Shown here in pieces: positions 54,137 through 62,210 of a DNA stretch of 64,000 nucleotides. Location: NCBI GenBank assembly GCA_039182125.1, contig JBCDCH010000008.1:17529-81528 (forward strand). The letters run 5' to 3'. The stretch's first letter is position 1. Each line of letters begins with the position of its first letter. The notes under the pieces are model-generated. The model saw only the letters and a list, made by a program, of their open reading frames with translations, was not told the DNA's origin and ran no database searches. A program made the translations under genes and the position numbers. The DNA is from Planctomycetota bacterium (GTDB taxonomy: Bacteria > Planctomycetota > Phycisphaerae > Tepidisphaerales > Tepidisphaeraceae).

Positions 54137-55501
54137 TCAGCCGACCCGGCGACGCAGCAGGGCAAGTCCGGCCACGCCCGCCAGTGCCAGCGAGCCCGGC
54201 TCGGGGATGAAGCCGACGCTGGCGAAGAACACCTCGTAGCTGCCGGTCGGGTTGAGGGAGGTGGCATCAACCTCCACGAAGTAAGTCCCATCCTCGGGGA
54301 TCAGCAGATCGAAAATGAACGAGTCGAGCGTCTCGATCTCGTCGTCGTTGAACGCGCTGGTGCCAAAATAGTCCAGTGGGTTGCCGTCTTCGTCGAGGAC
54401 GGTGACCTCGGCGTCGATGAGGTCCGTGAAGCGTTCGGCGACCGATTCGCTCACGATCTCGACGCTGAGCAGGTTGCCGGCGAAGAGTTGGATTTCGAAG
54501 ACGTCGAGGTCGGCCGCACTGCTGAGCGTGCCGGTGACGGCGTTGGCGCGGACGGGAACATCTTCGCCGAAGAACTCTTCGCCGATCGGCTGGATACCGG
54601 AGAGGTCGAGAAGTTGCAGTTCGATCGGCTGGGCGGTGGCGAGCGTGTTATTGAAGCCGGCCGCTTCGGGGATGATGTCGTCCACTGCAGCGAACTGGAG
54701 TTTGATCGCCGAGCGGTCGCTGAAGTTTGTGAAGCCGCTGAAAAACACGCCGAAGTCGCCGCCGAAGGCGGGGGTGGACATGGTGTTGCCAAAGAACTCG
54801 TTGGCAGCAGTACCGCCAGGGAAAGACGGCACAAAGCCGGTCTCGAGCCCGGTGCTGGGAACACCCGAACCGATCGGCCCGAACGCGTCATGGTGGCGCA
54901 GTCCCAAGGTGTGTCCCAGCTCATGGCCGCCAACGTTAATGGCGTAGTTGACCTGCTCGGCCGATGAAAACCCCAGCAGGCCGTCGGTCCCGATGAACGC
55001 CAGATCGCTGGCGGAGATGTTGCGGAAGTCGATGCCCGTGACGGCGATGCCGCCAAGTCCGAAGGCGTCGAAGACCAGATCGGTATCCGCGCCGGCAGGG
55101 TCGGTCAGGGAAAAGTTGATATCGAAGCCGGCGAACAGGTTGCTGAGGCCGGTGATGACGCTGGCCTGCTCGGCGGGGGAGTAAACGCCGGGGATGGCGC
55201 CGCTGAAGTCGACGAAGACCTGCTGGGTCGTGCCGCCGGGGCCGATCTCGGCGATCGCGGCGTTGGGGCCGTAGTTGTTCAGGTCGATGGGCCGTTGGCC
55301 GGGGGCGAGGTTGGCGTTGTAGGCGGCGATACGATCCTCGACGGGGAACGGCGTGCCGTCCGCGTGGGCCGAGCCCCAGCTACAAATGTCGCAAGCAGCG
55401 GCGGTCGCCGCGGGAAGAAAGGTTGCCACCGCGGCAGCCCAAATCAAATGACGTGCGGACGTACGCCCACATACAAGCTCCGATGTTCTCGTAAGACGCA
55501 T
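54137..55501 (-). CDS. Secreted zinc metalloprotease with PEP-CTERM tail
   Basis: A 454-residue protein: signal region (HLIWAAAVATFLPAATAAA), a metzincin-like catalytic domain with NVGGHELGHTLGLRHHD (about 188-204, three zinc His plus the base Glu), a strand-rich domain resembling pre-peptidase C-terminal folds (LDVFEIQLFAGNLLSVEI to GTYFVEVDATSLNP, about 345-425), and a PEP-CTERM tail (PEPGSLALAGVAGLALLRRR). It should be sorted by exosortase at the envelope. The ATG at 55501 is chosen because it leads directly into the signal region. Confidence 0.87.
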   Translation of the reverse strand: MRLTRTSELVCGRTSARHLIWAAAVATFLPAATAAACDICSWGSAHADGTPFPVEDRIAAYNANLAPGQRPIDLNNYGPNAAIAEIGPGGTTQQVFVDFSGAIPGVYSPAEQASVITGLSNLFAGFDINFSLTDPAGADTDLVFDAFGLGGIAVTGIDFRNISASDLAFIGTDGLLGFSSAEQVNYAINVGGHELGHTLGLRHHDAFGPIGSGVPSTGLETGFVPSFPGGTAANEFFGNTMSTPAFGGDFGVFFSGFTNFSDRSAIKLQFAAVDDIIPEAAGFNNTLATAQPIELQLLDLSGIQPIGEEFFGEDVPVRANAVTGTLSSAADLDVFEIQLFAGNLLSVEIVSESVAERFTDLIDAEVTVLDEDGNPLDYFGTSAFNDDEIETLDSFIFDLLIPEDGTYFVEVDATSLNPTGSYEVFFASVGFIPEPGSLALAGVAGLALLRRRVG

Positions 55502-55660
55502 CAATCTCTCACTCTCATGTGCGGGCTGAACCGGCACGGGTTGGGGGAATAGGCGGAAACTACGACTATGGCGAAATCCGCCCATCGGGCAACCAATAAA
55601 CGACCGTCGGATAAGATTTTATCGGACCGGAGCCCCGAAAATGCGGCTAGGCGAATGGGA

Positions 55661-57031
55661 TTAGGCCTTGGCAAGCTGCCGGAACGCATCCCCACGCTCC
55701 TGGAAGTTGGCGAACTGGTCGTAGCTGGCAAAGCCCGGGGAGAGCAGAACGACATCGCCCTCGGTGGCCAGGTCGCGGGCTTCGGCGACGGCCGCGTCGA
55801 GGGTTTCGCACACCCGGGCGATCCCCCCCAATTTCAACGCCAACGCGGCCGACGTCTCGCCGATGCAAAGCACGGCTTTGGCCCGCTTGGTCAGCGTGTC
55901 GATCATCGGCGTTTCGTCGCCGCCTTTGGATTTGCCGCCGATGATCTGGATCACGTTGCCTGCCGGGAACGCCTCGCATGCGGCGGCTGCGGCGGCGGGG
56001 ATCGTCGCGATCGAGTCGTTGATCCAGCGGACGCCGTCCGCTTCGTGTACCAGTTCCAGACGGTGCGGTAGGCCACGAAAGTCGGCGCAAGCTTCAACCG
56101 CCTCGTCCGTGTAAAGCCCGAAGAGCTTGGCCGCGGCGTAGGCAGCTCGCTCATTGAGCCGATTGTGCTTGCCGGGCAGCAGCGGGGCGATCTTCTCCGG
56201 CAGGTTCGCCCGCTTGCCGTACTCGATCACTGTCGCCGGCGTGTAATCCTTGAACCCCCGGCTCAGCGGCGAACTACTCGCCACGACGGCGTAATCGCTT
56301 TCCCGCTGGAACCGCACGAGGTTTCGCTTGGCGTTGACGTATGCCTCCTGCGAGCCGTGCCAGTCGAGGTGGTCGGAGCCGATCATCGTGACGACGGCGA
56401 TGTGCGGCGACCATCCGCTTCGGCCCAGGTGCCAAAGCATGAAGCTCGACAGTTCCAGCACGACGAAATCGTCGGGGTCGATGCGGTCGAGGTGCTCGAT
56501 GAGCGGGGTGCCGTTGTTACCTCCGACCCAGACGCCATGGGGACGCTTGTGGTCGAAGACGGCTCGGACCTTGTTCGGCCGTTCGCGGACGTCCGGCCGA
56601 TCGCCTTTGGCGACGACGCGGAGCATGCGGGCCAGCAGCTCGACGGTCGTGGACTTGCCCTTGGTGCCCGTGACGCCGAAGACGTATCGGCTGCGACAAC
56701 GTTCGGCGAAAAGCACCACCTCCGTCGTGACTTCGACCTTCGAGTCGGCCGCCACCGCGAGCATGGGATGGCCCGGCCGGACTGCGGGCGAGGCGACCAC
56801 GAGGTCGGTGTCCGAGAAATCGCCGGCATCCGGTTCGTCGCCGATTTTCAGCGTCACGTCACAGCCGTCGATCTCGGTGATCGACTCGGCCAACGCATCG
56901 CGGTTCGCCGAGTCGACGACCGTCACGATCGCGCCTTGCGTGCAGAGCCAGCGTGTCACGGCCACTCCGCCGCCGAAGCGGCCGAGCCCGAAGACGGTCA
57001 CACGTTTGCCGGCAAGGTCGTTCACGCCCAC
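55661..57031 (-). CDS. murD: UDP-N-acetylmuramoylalanine-D-glutamate ligase
   Basis: A 456-residue Mur ligase that adds D-Glu in peptidoglycan precursor synthesis. Rossmann start (VTVFGLGRFGGGVAV), ATP loop GVTGTKGKSTTVELL (about 118-132), LELSSFMLWHL and HKRPHGVWVGGNNG, then RLNERAAYAAAKLFG and LPHRLELVHEADGVRWINDS (about 325-344). The start is GTG at 57031, with a second GTG two codons later. It is alone rather than inside a dcw cluster, flanked by REP elements. Confidence 0.92.
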   Translation of the reverse strand: MGVNDLAGKRVTVFGLGRFGGGVAVTRWLCTQGAIVTVVDSANRDALAESITEIDGCDVTLKIGDEPDAGDFSDTDLVVASPAVRPGHPMLAVAADSKVEVTTEVVLFAERCRSRYVFGVTGTKGKSTTVELLARMLRVVAKGDRPDVRERPNKVRAVFDHKRPHGVWVGGNNGTPLIEHLDRIDPDDFVVLELSSFMLWHLGRSGWSPHIAVVTMIGSDHLDWHGSQEAYVNAKRNLVRFQRESDYAVVASSSPLSRGFKDYTPATVIEYGKRANLPEKIAPLLPGKHNRLNERAAYAAAKLFGLYTDEAVEACADFRGLPHRLELVHEADGVRWINDSIATIPAAAAAACEAFPAGNVIQIIGGKSKGGDETPMIDTLTKRAKAVLCIGETSAALALKLGGIARVCETLDAAVAEARDLATEGDVVLLSPGFASYDQFANFQERGDAFRQLAKA

Positions 57032-57039
57032 ACCATACG

Positions 57040-57110
57040 AAAGCCCACGCCTTCAGGCGTGGGTCAGCGGTTGACGTTACTCGTTGCAGACCCACGGCTG
57101 AAGCCGTGGA
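57040..57110. repeat. Pair of REP-like palindromes between murD and pyrF
   Basis: AAAGCCCACGCCTTC... (57040-57065) and GACCCACGGCTGAAGCC... (57089-57110) face each other, as at 32831-32906, with 23 bp between. The second ends 3 bp before the pyrF stop region. Confidence 0.85.
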
Positions 57111-57112
57111 AG

Positions 57113-58000
57113 TTAGAGATTGCGCAGCTCGTCCCGCATCGCCTTCGCGGCGGCGGCGATGTTTTGTTGCCAGTCGCCGTCACCTTCGGGATAGAGCACG
57201 CTGCGGCTCGCACTGACCAGAGCGGGGGCGTCGTTCTCGAAGGCCGCGCGGGTCATCTCGGCCGTCGCCCCCTGTGCCCCGTAGCCCGGTAAAAGCAACG
57301 GGCTGTCCGGCAAGCGTCGACGCAGGCTTTGCATTTGCTCAGCCTGTGTCGCCCCCACGACCGCCCCGATCGCCGACCAGCCGCAACGGCCGAGCGCGGC
57401 GGGGCGGTGAGCGAGATCATTCACTTTCTCCGCGACCATCTCACTCCACGTCCGCCCGTCCGCGAGTTGCACGTCCTGCAGTTCCGCGCTGCCCGGGTTG
57501 CTGGTGCGCACCAGGACGAACAGCCCCTTGTCTTCGTCAACGGCGGCATTGACGAACGGCTCGAGCGTGTCCATGCCGAGCATCGGGTTGACCGTCAAGG
57601 CGTCGGGCGTTTCGACGTCCTCACCGGCCATGGGGGCGAGGTGGGCCGCGGCGTAGGCTTCGCTGGTCGCGCCGATGTCACCGCGTTTGGCGTCGCCGAT
57701 GACGATCAGGCCGCGGGTCTTCGCCTCGTGGATGAGCGAGAAATACGCCTCGACGCCCTCGGCGTGGTACTGCTCGAAGTACGCCGACTGAAACTTCACC
57801 GCCGCAGCGTACTCGGCGACCGCGTCGAGCACGCCCAACGTGAACGTGAAAAACGCATCGACCACCGCCGCGGCGTCATTGGCGTTGCGTGCTCCCGGAA
57901 TCACCGCGTCGGGGAGCCGAAAGTAGTTCGGATCGATGCCCACGCAGACGACGGAGTTCTTCTCACGGATGGCCGCGTGGAGGCGGTCGGGGAACGTCAT
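57113..58000 (-). CDS. pyrF: Orotidine 5'-phosphate decarboxylase
   Basis: A 295-residue enzyme of the last step of UMP synthesis, of the longer (type 2) subfamily. VCVGIDPNYFRLP, AAVKFQSAYFEQYH, and VIGDAKRGDIGATSEAYAAA (about 98-117) contain the catalytic Lys/Asp set; LLLPGYGAQGATAEM is the phosphate-binding end. Its start overlaps the lgt stop by 4 bp (57997-58000). Confidence 0.93.
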   Translation of the reverse strand: MTFPDRLHAAIREKNSVVCVGIDPNYFRLPDAVIPGARNANDAAAVVDAFFTFTLGVLDAVAEYAAAVKFQSAYFEQYHAEGVEAYFSLIHEAKTRGLIVIGDAKRGDIGATSEAYAAAHLAPMAGEDVETPDALTVNPMLGMDTLEPFVNAAVDEDKGLFVLVRTSNPGSAELQDVQLADGRTWSEMVAEKVNDLAHRPAALGRCGWSAIGAVVGATQAEQMQSLRRRLPDSPLLLPGYGAQGATAEMTRAAFENDAPALVSASRSVLYPEGDGDWQQNIAAAAKAMRDELRNL

Positions 58001-58947
58001 GCCGGCACCGTAGCGGGAGCGGGTTTGGGCTCAACGTCCGGCGGATTCGCCGTCACGTCGACGGTCGTGGTGGGCCCAAGCTTTGGCATCAGGAACCACA
58101 GCACCACGCCCGCCGCCGCAAGCAGGAGTCCCACGACCATGCTGAACGAGAAGCTTCCGATCACGGTCGGCTCGCGACGAATCGTCTCGAGCAAGAACCG
58201 GCTCGACCCGAGCAAAATCATCATCAAAGCCAACCCCCGGCCGGCTTGGTGCGGGACGTGGAAGAACGCAATGAGGACCGCCGTCAGAAAGAACGCGTTG
58301 GCCGAGGAGTAGAGCTGCGTGGGATGAACTGGCAGGGAGTGAAAGTCGGCCTTGAGCCGCTCGGCGGCCGCGGGGTTGATTGCTTCGAGCGCCGCCAGTT
58401 GTGGCCCTGGAGGTGCGACAAGCCCGGCTTCGACATGATCCATGTGGGCCGGCGAGCCGTACGGAAACTCGATCGCCCAAGGCAGGTCACACACGCCGCC
58501 CCAGCAGCAGCCGTGGAGCAAACACCCGATCCGCCCGAACGCCAGCCCGAGCACGATGCAGGGAGCCGCCACGTCCATCCCGAGCTTGAGCGGGACTTTT
58601 TTCCAGACCGCGTAAGCGATGGTCACCAGCGCGGCGAATATCAACCCGCCGAAAAACGTGAGGCCGCCGCTGGTGAGGTTGATCGCGTCGAAGAAGTTGG
58701 CACCGAACGAGCGTGTGGGATCGGTGAACTTGTCGAGGTTCTCGAAGATGTGCGAGAGACGTGCGCCGACGATGCCGGAAAACACCGCGAGCAGGGCGGC
58801 GTTCTGAAAAAAGTCCGGATCGATCCCGACCTTCGGCGCGAGCCATTTCGACAAACCCATCGCGGAAAAGACGCCAAGCACGAGCATGAGCCCGTACCCG
58901 TAGATCGGCAGGTCCAGGAACGGGATGCGAAACAGAACGTCTTGCAC
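57997..58947 (-). CDS. lgt: Prolipoprotein diacylglyceryl transferase
   Basis: A 316-residue membrane enzyme that puts diacylglycerol on the cysteine of prolipoproteins. PIYGYGLMLVLGV, GARLSHIFEN, GLAFGRIGCLLHGCCWG (about 134-150) and HPTQLYSSANAFF (about 205-217) are family signatures, with about seven membrane segments. The start is GTG at 58947. The C-terminus has a short Pro-rich extension. It should process the serpin lipoprotein in this window. Confidence 0.93.
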   Translation of the reverse strand: MQDVLFRIPFLDLPIYGYGLMLVLGVFSAMGLSKWLAPKVGIDPDFFQNAALLAVFSGIVGARLSHIFENLDKFTDPTRSFGANFFDAINLTSGGLTFFGGLIFAALVTIAYAVWKKVPLKLGMDVAAPCIVLGLAFGRIGCLLHGCCWGGVCDLPWAIEFPYGSPAHMDHVEAGLVAPPGPQLAALEAINPAAAERLKADFHSLPVHPTQLYSSANAFFLTAVLIAFFHVPHQAGRGLALMMILLGSSRFLLETIRREPTVIGSFSFSMVVGLLLAAAGVVLWFLMPKLGPTTTVDVTANPPDVEPKPAPATVPA

Positions 58948-58962
58948 GCAAAAGCGTAGGCG

Positions 58963-59832
58963 TCAATCGCGGATGACCAAGTTGTCGATCAGTCGGGTTT
59001 TCCCGATGCGGGCCGCGACGACCATGATCGTCGGCCCATCCACGGCGAGCCTCGGCTCGAGCGTGCGGGGATCGACCGCTTGAACGTAGTCGATCGAGAC
59101 GGGGATGTGGCCGAGGTTGTCGCCCTGTTCGACCGAACCCCTGGCCATGATCGCGTTGCGGACGGTGGACTCGAGCCGATTGGTTTGTTCGATGCCGGAC
59201 TCGTACTCGGCTTTAGCCGTGCGCAGCCCGCCGATGATCGACAGGGCACGCCGCCGCTCGTCGGGCGCGAGGTAGACGTTGCGGCTGCTCAGCGCCAGCC
59301 CGTCGCTTTCGCGAACGGTCGGCTCGCCGACGATTTGCACGGGCACGTCCAGTGCCTCGACCATCGCTTCGATCACGCGGAGTTGTTGGAAATCCTTACG
59401 CCCGAACACCGCCACGGTCGGCCGGACGATATTGAACAGCTTGAGCACGACCTGGCACACACCGCGAAAGTGGCCGGGCCGATGGCGACCTTCCAGCTTG
59501 CCGGTCAACTCGGGCAGATCGACGATCGTGTCGAGCGTGCCGGTCGGGTATATCTCCTGTGGCGACGGGTTAAGCACCAGATCAACACCCTCGGCGTCGC
59601 ACTTGGCCAGGTCGGCTTTGATCGGACGCGGATATTGGCTCAGGTCCTCGTTCGCCCCGAACTGCGTCGGATTCACGAAAATACTCACGGCAACCGTCGC
59701 GGCGTGGGTCTTGGCCGCCCGGATCAACGCGAGGTGGCCCTCGTGGAGCGCCCCCATCGTCGGCACGAACGCCACGTTGCCGCACTCGGCCCGCAGTCTC
59801 CGAAACTCCGCAATCTTCTCCGCGACCTGCAT
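58963..59832 (-). CDS. panC: Pantothenate synthetase
   Basis: A 289-residue ligase joining pantoate and beta-alanine with ATP. FVPTMGALHEGHLALI (about 22-37), VSIFVNPTQFGANEDLSQYPR, FGRKDFQQLRVI (about 147-158) and LSSRNVYL are all present. It lies 9 bp after folK and 15 bp before lgt on the same strand. Confidence 0.94.
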   Translation of the reverse strand: MQVAEKIAEFRRLRAECGNVAFVPTMGALHEGHLALIRAAKTHAATVAVSIFVNPTQFGANEDLSQYPRPIKADLAKCDAEGVDLVLNPSPQEIYPTGTLDTIVDLPELTGKLEGRHRPGHFRGVCQVVLKLFNIVRPTVAVFGRKDFQQLRVIEAMVEALDVPVQIVGEPTVRESDGLALSSRNVYLAPDERRRALSIIGGLRTAKAEYESGIEQTNRLESTVRNAIMARGSVEQGDNLGHIPVSIDYVQAVDPRTLEPRLAVDGPTIMVVAARIGKTRLIDNLVIRD

Positions 59833-59841
59833 GGCCGCACG

Positions 59842-60294
59842 TTACGCATTCGCCGGCAGGCCCGACAGCAACTCTGCGACGGTCCGTCCGAACACTGGGT
59901 GTCGCCAGTCCGGCGCGATTTCCGCCAGCGGGTGCAGCACGAACCGCCGCTCGTGCAGCCGTGGGTGTGGCACAGTGAGATTCGGCTCGTCGACAATCAG
60001 GTCGTCGTACAACAGCAGGTCGAGATCGAGTGTCCGCGGAGCGTTGGGGAAGGGGCGCTCGCGGTGGAGGTCCGACTCGATGCGGTGCAACTTAGCGAGC
60101 AGTTCACGGGGTGAGCGGTCGGTTTCAATGACGGCCGCGGCGTTGAGAAAGTCCGGCGCGTCGGCCGGCCCGCCGACGCTGGGGTTCTCGAAGTTCGTGC
60201 TCACCGACACCGGCGCGAGCACGTCGAGCGCCGCTCGGATGTGCGCCGCCCGGTCACCGAGATTCGAGCCGAGTCCGATCGCTGCACGGGACAT
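59842..60294 (-). CDS. folK: HPPK, folate pathway pyrophosphokinase
   Basis: A 150-residue 6-hydroxymethyl-7,8-dihydropterin pyrophosphokinase. AIGLGSNLGDRAAHIRAAL, GPADAPDFLNAAAVIET, RTLDLDLLLYDDL (metal Asp pair, about 93-105) and VPHPRLHERRFVLHPLAEIAP are diagnostic. It lies 9 bp after the DUF1570-type gene and 9 bp before panC, within a minus-strand run from 61533 to 57113. Confidence 0.94.
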   Translation of the reverse strand: MSRAAIGLGSNLGDRAAHIRAALDVLAPVSVSTNFENPSVGGPADAPDFLNAAAVIETDRSPRELLAKLHRIESDLHRERPFPNAPRTLDLDLLLYDDLIVDEPNLTVPHPRLHERRFVLHPLAEIAPDWRHPVFGRTVAELLSGLPANA

Positions 60295-60303
60295 TCGCGA
60301 AGT

Positions 60304-61533
60304 CTACCGCAGACGAACGACGGTTTCGTGGTCGACGTGATCGCCGAAGCGATGGAACCGCGTCACGAGCTCGACCCGACCGCCGGGCCGGCAGATCAGG
60401 TCCGGCAGCGAACGCTGTGCGCGTGAGAAGAACAGCTGGCTGTCCGGCAGCGGGTTGCCGGCGTGATCGACGAAATGCCGCGCGGGGTCCGCGTTGCTCT
60501 GCCAGCGGAGCGTGCCGTCCTGGTAGGTGATCCGTACCTTGTGCCGGTCGGCGAAGCGGCGTAGTTCGCCGGCATTCTTGAACGTGATGCCGTTGCCGTG
60601 CAGCAGCCGGATCATGTCGGCGCGGATGCGTTGGTGTTCCAGCGCGGTCGCCTCGGCGGTGGGGCGGAGTTGGTTGCAGTACTGGAGGAACGCCGACTGC
60701 ATCGGCCGGTAGTCGTCACCGAAGCTCCGCCGCATCGCGACGTCGGCCCCGTAGCCGGCGTGCATGAGCTTGAGCGCGTGGAGCAGACGCCGCCGCAGCC
60801 GGTGGTCGCCGCCTTGCTCGTCATACACGAGAAAGTGTGCCGCGGCCCACGCGAGGTTGTACTGCATCGCCGACGTGTCGGGGTCGGCCATGTTCGCCCA
60901 CCATGCCTCGCTGTCGAGGGCCATGAGTTGGTCGAGGGGCATCAACTTGCCGGACTTGCCGTCGACGAGCAGCCGACGCAGCCGGGTCGGCGGGACTTGG
61001 CCGAGCACGAGGCGCGATGCGTTGCCTTCCTCGACCCAGATGCCTTCCTCGAAGAGCTGCGCGATGCCCTCGTTGAGCCAGACGGGGATGTCGTGATCGA
61101 TCACCGCATGGGCGAACTGGTGGAAGCCCTCGTGTCGGAGCACGGCCCGCAGCCGGTCGCGGCCCTGGTCGCCGAGGTAAGCCGCGATGGCGTTCCGGTC
61201 CGGCATGAACACGCCGCCGCTGTGACCGTGCGCTTCGCCGACGAAGCCGACGTAGTCCGACTCGTTTTCGAAGAGGTAGATCTCGCACTTGCTCGCCGCC
61301 GCCGGCACGCCGAACCCGGCCAACCGCCGCGCGTACTCGACGTGCATGCGATCCAGTTCGTCGCCGATCGACGCGACCAGCGAGCTCGGCAGGTCCGCGT
61401 GAATCCGGTAGTACCGCGTCTCGACCGTCCGCAGCGCCGCCGCCGCGGACTGAGCGAAGATCAGGAGGAAAATGAACGCAAATGCAACCCGCCGCACCGG
61501 TGTCTTATCGGCCAAGCGTCGCGGTATGTCCAC
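60304..61533 (-). CDS. Exported DUF1570-type zinc peptidase
   Basis: A 409-residue protein with a signal peptide (RRVAFAFIFLLIFAQSAAAA), a domain related to gluzincins and the motif RHEGFHQFAHAVI (about 131-143, HExxH) followed by PVWLNEGIAQLFEEG (the third ligand Glu). This is the pattern of DUF1570 proteins, many from planctomycetes. The start is a GTG at 61533; an internal GTG (VRRVAFAF) just before the signal peptide is possible. It may be a periplasmic peptidase. The C-terminal domain (about 290-409) is not recognised. Confidence 0.83.
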   Translation of the reverse strand: MDIPRRLADKTPVRRVAFAFIFLLIFAQSAAAALRTVETRYYRIHADLPSSLVASIGDELDRMHVEYARRLAGFGVPAAASKCEIYLFENESDYVGFVGEAHGHSGGVFMPDRNAIAAYLGDQGRDRLRAVLRHEGFHQFAHAVIDHDIPVWLNEGIAQLFEEGIWVEEGNASRLVLGQVPPTRLRRLLVDGKSGKLMPLDQLMALDSEAWWANMADPDTSAMQYNLAWAAAHFLVYDEQGGDHRLRRRLLHALKLMHAGYGADVAMRRSFGDDYRPMQSAFLQYCNQLRPTAEATALEHQRIRADMIRLLHGNGITFKNAGELRRFADRHKVRITYQDGTLRWQSNADPARHFVDHAGNPLPDSQLFFSRAQRSLPDLICRPGGRVELVTRFHRFGDHVDHETVVRLR

Positions 61534-61663
61534 GGACGAAACGTCCGGTAACGCCGGTGGACACTTGGGCTCGGTAAGAAGAGCTCTCGGTCATCCGACC
61601 GCCGAAGGACAACGGCACGTGGTGGTTGTGACCTCGCCTAAGCTTTCATTCGTTCAGGCCCAT

Positions 61664-62143
61664 ATGACCTCACCCGCCCACGCCATCCAACTCAAGCCGA
61701 TCACGCGGCCGATGCTCCGCGACGTCCTCGCCTTGAGCGTCGAACCGCAGCAGCAAAAGTTCGTCGCGCCCAACGTCCGGTCCCTCGCCGAGGCGTACGT
61801 AGACCTGGAGCGCGCCTGGCCGCGTGCGCTGTGCATCGGCGACAAGCCCATCGGGTTCGCGATGCTCGAGCTCCTTGGCCCGGACCATCCCGAAGCCCCC
61901 GATGGCAAGGCGTCGTACTTTCTTTGGCGCTACATGATCTACGCCGAGCACCAACGTAAAGGTTACGGCACCACCGGCCTTGACCTTATCGTCGCCCACG
62001 TCCGAACGCTTCCCGACGGTGACGCGCTTGGTACGTCCTACGTCCCCGGCGACGGCTGCCCCGGCCCATTCTACGAACGCTACGGCTTTCGCCCCACCGG
62101 CGAAGTCGACGACGGCGAGATCGTTCTCCGTCTTGCGCTGTGA
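61664..62143 (+). CDS. GNAT-family N-acetyltransferase
   Basis: A 159-residue acetyltransferase. IGFAMLELLG, WRYMIYAEHQRKGYGTTGLDL (with the acetyl-CoA loop HQRKGYGTTGL, about 92-102) and FYERYGFRPTGEVDDGEIVL are the GNAT motifs. ATG at 61664 gives the family length; the longer frame is spurious. Relatives act on small amines such as spermidine or on peptides. It diverges from the DUF1570 gene and precedes lysS by about 70 bp. Confidence 0.85.
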   Translation: MTSPAHAIQLKPITRPMLRDVLALSVEPQQQKFVAPNVRSLAEAYVDLERAWPRALCIGDKPIGFAMLELLGPDHPEAPDGKASYFLWRYMIYAEHQRKGYGTTGLDLIVAHVRTLPDGDALGTSYVPGDGCPGPFYERYGFRPTGEVDDGEIVLRLAL

Positions 62144-62210
62144 GGAGCGGCGATGATTGGCCGAGAGCGAACGGCACCGCCGCAGTCGCGAGCCCGCCTA
62201 CGCTTTCTCC

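Noticed and set aside
55606..55626. Hairpin GTCGGATAA/TTATCGGAC between murD and the metalloprotease gene as terminator
   Set aside because: It has a mismatch in the stem and no U-tract after it on the minus strand, so its role is unclear.
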